Shown in pieces: positions 59,360 through 64,000 of a stretch of DNA of 64,000 bases (position 1 is the first letter of the stretch; every line of letters begins with the position of its first letter). The position numbers were made by a program, and so were the translations under genes. The notes beneath the pieces were generated by a model, which saw only the letters and a program-made list of their open reading frames with translations, was not told the DNA's origin and did not search any database. Source of the stretch: Sphingomonas insulae (lineage in GTDB: Bacteria; Pseudomonadota; Alphaproteobacteria; Sphingomonadales; Sphingomonadaceae); NCBI RefSeq assembly GCF_010450875.1, contig NZ_CP048422.1, forward strand, positions 2,391,001 through 2,455,000, in the 5' to 3' direction.

Positions 59360-62214
59360 TCATCCCAGCCGTGCCAGCGCGGCCGACAGGCGGTCGGCCT
59401 CGGCAGCCTTGTCGGCGTGGTCGGCCCTGGCCTTTTCCACCGCTTCCGGCTTGGCACGCTCGACGAAGCTCGCATTGCCGAGGCGCCCGGCCAGCGCGTC
59501 GCGTTCCTTGGCGGCGGCGGCGATCGCCTTGGTCAGGCGGCTGCGCTCGGCGTCGAGGTCGATGACGCCTTCGAGCGGGAGGACGAACGTAACTTCGTCG
59601 ACGACCACCTGCGCGGCACCGCCGGCCGCGTCGCCCTCGGCACGCTCGACCCGCGCGAGACGGGCGAGCACCGCCGCCTGGCGGGCGAGCCGTTCGCTGG
59701 TCACCGGCCCTGCATCGCGGACGTACAGCGGCAGGCGTGCGCCGGGGGGCACGTTCAATTCGGTCCGCGCGGCACGGATTTCCCCGACGAGGCGGATCAG
59801 CCAGTCGATTTCCTGCTCTGCCGCGGGATCGAGGCTGCGCGCGTCCGCCATCGGCCATTGCGCGACGATCAGGTCGTGGGCGCGCGGCGCCCCGGCCGGG
59901 GCCATGGCATGCCACAATTCCTCAGTGATGAACGGCATGAACGGGTGCAGCAGGACGAGGATCTGGTCGAGCACCCAGCCGGCGACGGCCTTGCTCTCCG
60001 CATCGATCGTGCCGCGTTCCTCGCCGGCCTGGACCGGTTTGATGAGTTCGAGATACCAGTCGCAGAACCGGCTCCAGACGAACTGGTAGATCGCGTTCGC
60101 GGCGCCATCGAAGCGATAGTCGGCAAGCGCGAGGTCGACCGCCTGCACCGTGCGCACGGTTTCGGCGATGATCCACTGGTTGACCGCGAGGCTCGCCTCG
60201 GGTGCTTCGAGCGTCGTCGATCCGCCGATGCCGTTCGCCTGGCAGAAGCGGCTGGCGTTCCACAGCTTGGTGGCGAAGTTGCGATAGCCCTCGACCCGCT
60301 TCTCATCCATCTTGATGTCGCGGCCCTGGCTTTCCATCGCCGCCATGAAGAAGCGCAGCGCGTCGGCGCCGTATCTGTCGATCAGGCCGAGCGGATCGAC
60401 GGTGTTGCCCTTGGACTTCGACATCTTGGCGCCGTCCGCCGCCCGGACGAGGCCGTGGAGGTAGAGCGTCCTGAACGGCACATCCTTCATGAAGTGCATG
60501 CCCTGCATCATCATGCGGGCGTTCCAGAAGAACAGGATGTCGAAGCCCGAGATCAGCACGTCGTTGGGATAGCGGCCGCCGAGCGTCGGGTCGGTATCGT
60601 CCGGCCAGCCCATCGTCGCGAACGGCCATAATGCTGATGAAAACCACGTATCGAGGACGTCTGGATCGCGGGCAATGCTGATCTTGTAAAAATTGGGCAG
60701 TCCATCAGGTGTCGTCTGGGGCACGACGCCCGATACGGTACCGAGGATGATTTCTTCGTGCGGTCCGTAATACTCCTGCGCGAGCCTTAAAGCTTCTTCC
60801 TCTGTTTCAGCAACAAATGCCTTATTGCCAGAGAGCGGTGCATTTCCGCTGTCGCGGGCAGCACCTTGCTTGTTCACTTGCATCACTAGCTTGCCGTCTC
60901 GAAGTTCCGGGCCGAACCACGCCGGGATGCGATGCCCCCACCACAATTGCCGCGACACGCACCACGGCTGGATGTTCTCCATCCAGTTGAAGAAGGTCTT
61001 TTCCCACGTCTTCGGCACGATCCGAATCGCGTCGCTGCGCACCGCGTCGATCGCCGGTTTCGCCAGCGTCGCGGCATCGACGTACCATTGATCGGTCAGC
61101 CAGGGTTCGATCACCACGCCCGAGCGATCGCCATAGGGCGTCTGGATGGTGCGCGGTTCGGCGTCGTGTTCCTCGCCGTCCTTGTCGACATGCGGGATCA
61201 GCACGCCGTCCGCCTTCAGCCGGGCGACGACCGCCTTGCGCGCATCGGCGGTGGCGAGGCCGATCAGGTCGGCGGGGATCAGCCCGTCGGCGGTCTGGAC
61301 GATATGCGCCTTGGCATCGAGCATGTTGAGCATCGCCCGCGCCTCGATCCCGGCGCGGCGGCCGACCTCGAAATCGTTGAAATCGTGGCCCGGCGTGATC
61401 TTCACCGCGCCCGACCCGAGTTCGGGATCGGCATGTTCGTCGGCGACGATCGGGATCAGGCGACCGGTGATCGGCAGCCGCACCTGCTTGCCGATCAGGG
61501 CGGTGTAGCGTTCGTCGGTCGGGTGCACGGCGACCGCCATGTCGGCGAGCATCGTCTCGGGCCGCGTCGTCGCGACCTCGATAAAGCCCGATCCGTCGGC
61601 GAGCGGATAGCGCAGTCGCCAGAAGCTGCCGCGCACCTCACGCGTTTCGACCTCGAGGTCGCTGATCGCGGTGCCGAGGCCCGGGTCCCAGTTGACCAGC
61701 CGCTTGTCGCGGTAGAGCAGGCCCTGCCGGTGCAGTTCGACGAACACCTTCAGGACGGCCTTGGAAAAGCCCTCGTCCATCGTGAAGCGTTCGTTGGCCC
61801 AGTCCATCGAGCAGCCGAGGCGGCGGAGCTGACGCGTGATCTCGCCGCCGCTCTCCGCCTTCCAGTCCCACACCCTGGCGACGAATTCGTCGCGGGTGAA
61901 GTCGGTGCGCTTCTGCTGCTTCAGCGCCATCTGCCGCTCCACGACCATCTGCGTCGCGATGCCCGCATGGTCGGTGCCGACCACCCACAGCGCATCCTTG
62001 CCCTTCAACCGCGCATGCCGCGTCAGGATGTCCTGCAGCGTATTGTCGAGCGCATGGCCGATATGCAGCGAGCCGGTGACGTTGGGCGGGGGTTGACGAT
62101 CGTCCAGGGTTCGGCGCCGGGCCGGTCGGGACGGAACTGGCCGCTGGTCTCCCAATGGTCGTACCAGCGCGATTCGATGGCGGCGGGGTCGAAGGTCTTG
62201 GGAAGCTCGGTCAT
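59360..62214 (-). pseudogene. valS: Valine--tRNA ligase, frame interrupted in a C run just before HIGH
   Basis: Charges tRNA-Val; essential. The first ~45 residues ([21 protein letters not shown]...EPWTIVNP) are read from ATG 62214. The remaining ~905, starting [20 protein letters not shown] with the HIGH motif, are in another frame. One extra base in the five-base run 62088-62092 restores TIVNPPPNVTG and a protein of about 951 residues, as expected. The KMSKS loop ([10 protein letters not shown]), the editing domain and the C-terminal coiled coil ([34 protein letters not shown]) are intact. The simplest reading is a sequencing error in a functional gene. Confidence 0.92.
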
Positions 62215-62293
62215 GGCGCCTCCCTTAGCGGGGGGTGACGCGGTTCGTCACCCCCCGCCCGCCTCCGCTAAACGAGTCGGGCCAAGACGCGGG

Positions 62294-64000
62294 TTACTTC
62301 GCCGTCCACCGGTTCATCCAGCCGAGCACCTCGCCGTACCATTGGCGCGAATTCTTCGGTTTCAGCACCCAGTGGTTCTCGTTCGGGTTGACGAGCAGGC
62401 GCGAGGGGATGCCGCGGCGTTGGAGGGCGGTGAAGGCGGCGAGCCCTTGTGTATAGGGGATGCGGAAGTCCTTTTCGCCGGTGATGACCAGCATCGGCGT
62501 CTTCCAGTTCTGGACGTAATTGACCGGGTTCCACTTTTCATAGGCGGCGGGGTCCTGGTGATAGGTCTTGCCGCCGTGTTCCCATTCGTCGAACCACAAT
62601 TCCTCGGTCTCGTACGCCATGGCGCGGGCGTCGAAGACGCCGTCGTGCTGGACGATGCACTGGAAGCGATCGGCCCACTGGCCCTCGATCCAGTTCATCA
62701 TATAGCCGCCGTAGGAGGCGCCGAGCGCGCAGGCGCGGGTGCCGTCGAGCCAGGCGAACTTCGTCGTCGCGGTGGCGAGGCCTGCCTTCAGGTCCTCGAG
62801 CGGCCAGCCGCCCCAATTGTTGCTGATCGCGTCGGTGAAGGCCTGTCCGTAGCCGGTCGAGCCGTGGAAATCGACGGCGACGAGGCCATAGCCCGCGCCG
62901 GCGAACACCGCCGGGTTCCAGCGATACGACCAGCTGTTGTCGCTCGACCCCTGCGGTCCACCGTGGACCATGAAGGCGACGGGCACCTTCCCGGTGCTGC
63001 CGGCGGGCTTCACCGCATAGCCCCAGACGGTGTCGTTGTTGGCGCCGGTGAAGCTGAACCGGGAGACGGTCGGCATGTCGATCCCGGCGAGCCGGGCGGC
63101 GTTGACCGCCGTCAGGCGAACGGGTTTGCCCTTCGCGAACACGGCGTAGAAATCGTCGGGCGCGGTCAGGCTGTTCATCGCGATCACCGCGCCCTTCGGC
63201 GTCGGCGCGACCGCGGAGACGTGGCCCGCCTGCGTCAGGCGCGTTACCTTGCCCGACGCGGGGTCGACGGCGAACAGCGGGTTTTCCTGCGTATCCTGCG
63301 CGGTAACATAGATGCGCTTCGAATCGGGCGACCAGGCGATCGATCCGACCGAGCGGTCCCAATTCTCGGTCAGCGCGCGCACCTGCCCGGTGGCGAGATC
63401 GCGCAGCATCAGCACTTGCCGGTCGGCTTCGAAACCGGGGCGCTTCATCGCGAACCATGCAAGGCTGCGCCCGTCGGGCGAGACGGTTGGCAGATTGTCG
63501 GTTGCCCGATTGGCGGCGGTGAGATTGACGGGCGCCGCCGATCCATCGGCAGGAGCGGACCAGATGTCGAGGTTGGTAGACAGCGGTTCGGTGGTGCCGG
63601 CGATGCGGAGGGCGAAATAGACGGTTTTTCCGTCCGCGCTCCACGACACCTCTTCACCGCCGCCGAACGGGCGCGAGGGGGCATCGCCGTCGATGCCATG
63701 GCCGATCGCAACGCCGTCGCCCGGCGCGCCCGCGGCGGTGAGCGGCAGCACGAACAGCTGCGAATGCGTGCCGTCGACCCAGCGATCCCAATGGCGGACG
63801 AACAGCTTGTCGTAGACCCGGCCCTCGCCGGCGTTGGCGTCCTTCTTCTCCAGCGCGGGGGCGAGGCTGGGTGCGTTGGGCTTGCGATCGGCCCAGACGA
63901 GGATGCGGTCGCCGGTCGGCGCGACCTTGAAACCGCCGAAGCCGCCCTGGAACCCGGTCAGTTTCCGGGGCTGGCCACCGGTGACGGGCATCGCCCAGAT
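62294..64000 (-). CDS. S9 family peptidase (prolyl oligopeptidase-like), N-terminus outside the window
   Basis: The frame enters from the right edge (IWAMPVTGGQPRKLTG) and stops at 62294, giving 568 visible residues. The visible first ~330 residues are beta-propeller-like (SPDGRSLAWFAMKRPG; IAWSPDSKRIYVTAQDT). The alpha/beta-hydrolase domain has VPVAFMVHGGPQG, the nucleophile Ser in GASYGGYMMN and the catalytic His in NENHWVLKPKNS. It cleaves peptides, probably acyl-aminoacyl or dipeptidyl; the location is likely periplasmic, but the signal region is not visible. It is upstream of valS on the same strand (79 bp gap). Confidence 0.93.
   Translation of the reverse strand: MWAMPVTGGQPRKLTGFQGGFGGFKVAPTGDRILVWADRKPNAPSLAPALEKKDANAGEGRVYDKLFVRHWDRWVDGTHSQLFVLPLTAAGAPGDGVAIGHGIDGDAPSRPFGGGEEVSWSADGKTVYFALRIAGTTEPLSTNLDIWSAPADGSAAPVNLTAANRATDNLPTVSPDGRSLAWFAMKRPGFEADRQVLMLRDLATGQVRALTENWDRSVGSIAWSPDSKRIYVTAQDTQENPLFAVDPASGKVTRLTQAGHVSAVAPTPKGAVIAMNSLTAPDDFYAVFAKGKPVRLTAVNAARLAGIDMPTVSRFSFTGANNDTVWGYAVKPAGSTGKVPVAFMVHGGPQGSSDNSWSYRWNPAVFAGAGYGLVAVDFHGSTGYGQAFTDAISNNWGGWPLEDLKAGLATATTKFAWLDGTRACALGASYGGYMMNWIEGQWADRFQCIVQHDGVFDARAMAYETEELWFDEWEHGGKTYHQDPAAYEKWNPVNYVQNWKTPMLVITGEKDFRIPYTQGLAAFTALQRRGIPSRLLVNPNENHWVLKPKNSRQWYGEVLGWMNRWTAK

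Overview
The window is a GC-rich, densely packed stretch of bacterial chromosome. It most likely comes from a Sphingomonas-type alphaproteobacterium. The support is a pyruvate dehydrogenase E1 beta subunit with its own N-terminal lipoyl domain, a Mg-type HemB, a recA gene preceded by an alphaproteobacterial SOS box (GTTC-N7-GTTC), TrmFO, a bifunctional CysN/CysC, a partial arginine succinyltransferase cluster and palindromic CCCCGGCC-type intergenic repeats. The organism call is inference from gene content. I see no rRNA, CRISPR array, prophage, insertion sequence or integrase; this is core chromosome.

Layout. 1-1210: tail of an unidentified acidic protein, a DUF952 protein and a secreted protein with an internal duplication. 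1360-5980 (-): alaS, a phytanoyl-CoA-dioxygenase-like oxygenase and a Tat-exported M24 peptidase. 6053-7372: dicarboxylate/amino acid symporter. 7390-9700 (-): GST and methyltransferase, the latter preceded by a ~95-98 bp tandem repeat array that begins inside its own first codons. 9757-10830 (-): recA with SOS box and terminator. 11427-15532 (-): ispE, a TPR protein and ETF-ubiquinone oxidoreductase. 15666-18232: a uracil-DNA-glycosylase-like gene and a soluble lytic transglycosylase. 18233-21084: an acyl-CoA ligase and a small secreted protein, bracketed by two copies of a ~165 bp hairpin-forming repeat. 21085-24137: CPA2 antiporter, small membrane protein, cupin and DUF488. 24152-27251 (-): three Tad-pilus-like genes (two TadE-like, one TadG/vWA). 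27467-32498: trmFO, EF-hand protein, squalene/phytoene-synthase-like protein, pdhB and pdhA. 32736-36453: MFS transporter, cysK and a cell wall hydrolase. 36492-42783: Rho-N-like protein, purF, SDR, CFA synthase, HDAC-family deacetylase, HSL-type hydrolase and rppH. 42831-47291: DUF481 outer membrane protein, then M20 peptidase-astA-astB. 47348-51183: small membrane protein, then cysD-cysNC-cysQ for sulfate activation. 51173-56690: BASS-type transporter (-), tRNA-Arg(ACG) (-) with terminator, a lipoprotein (+), then hemB, GNAT and fused MFS/spermidine synthase (-). 56778-64000: lipid kinase (+), MATE pump, valS and the C-terminal part of an S9 peptidase (-).

Many neighbouring genes overlap by 4 nt (ATGA or GTGA), implying translational coupling in most of the operons. 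Three essential genes (ispE, hemB, valS) each carry an apparent single-base loss in a G/C homopolymer. One added base restores a full-length, family-typical protein in each case, so homopolymer errors in this assembly are the simplest explanation.

I found no convincing undescribed defence, mobile or biosynthetic system. The most unusual structures are the start-codon-containing tandem repeat upstream of the methyltransferase, the paired hairpin repeats around the acyl-CoA ligase locus, and a palindromic 40 bp insert inside ispE.
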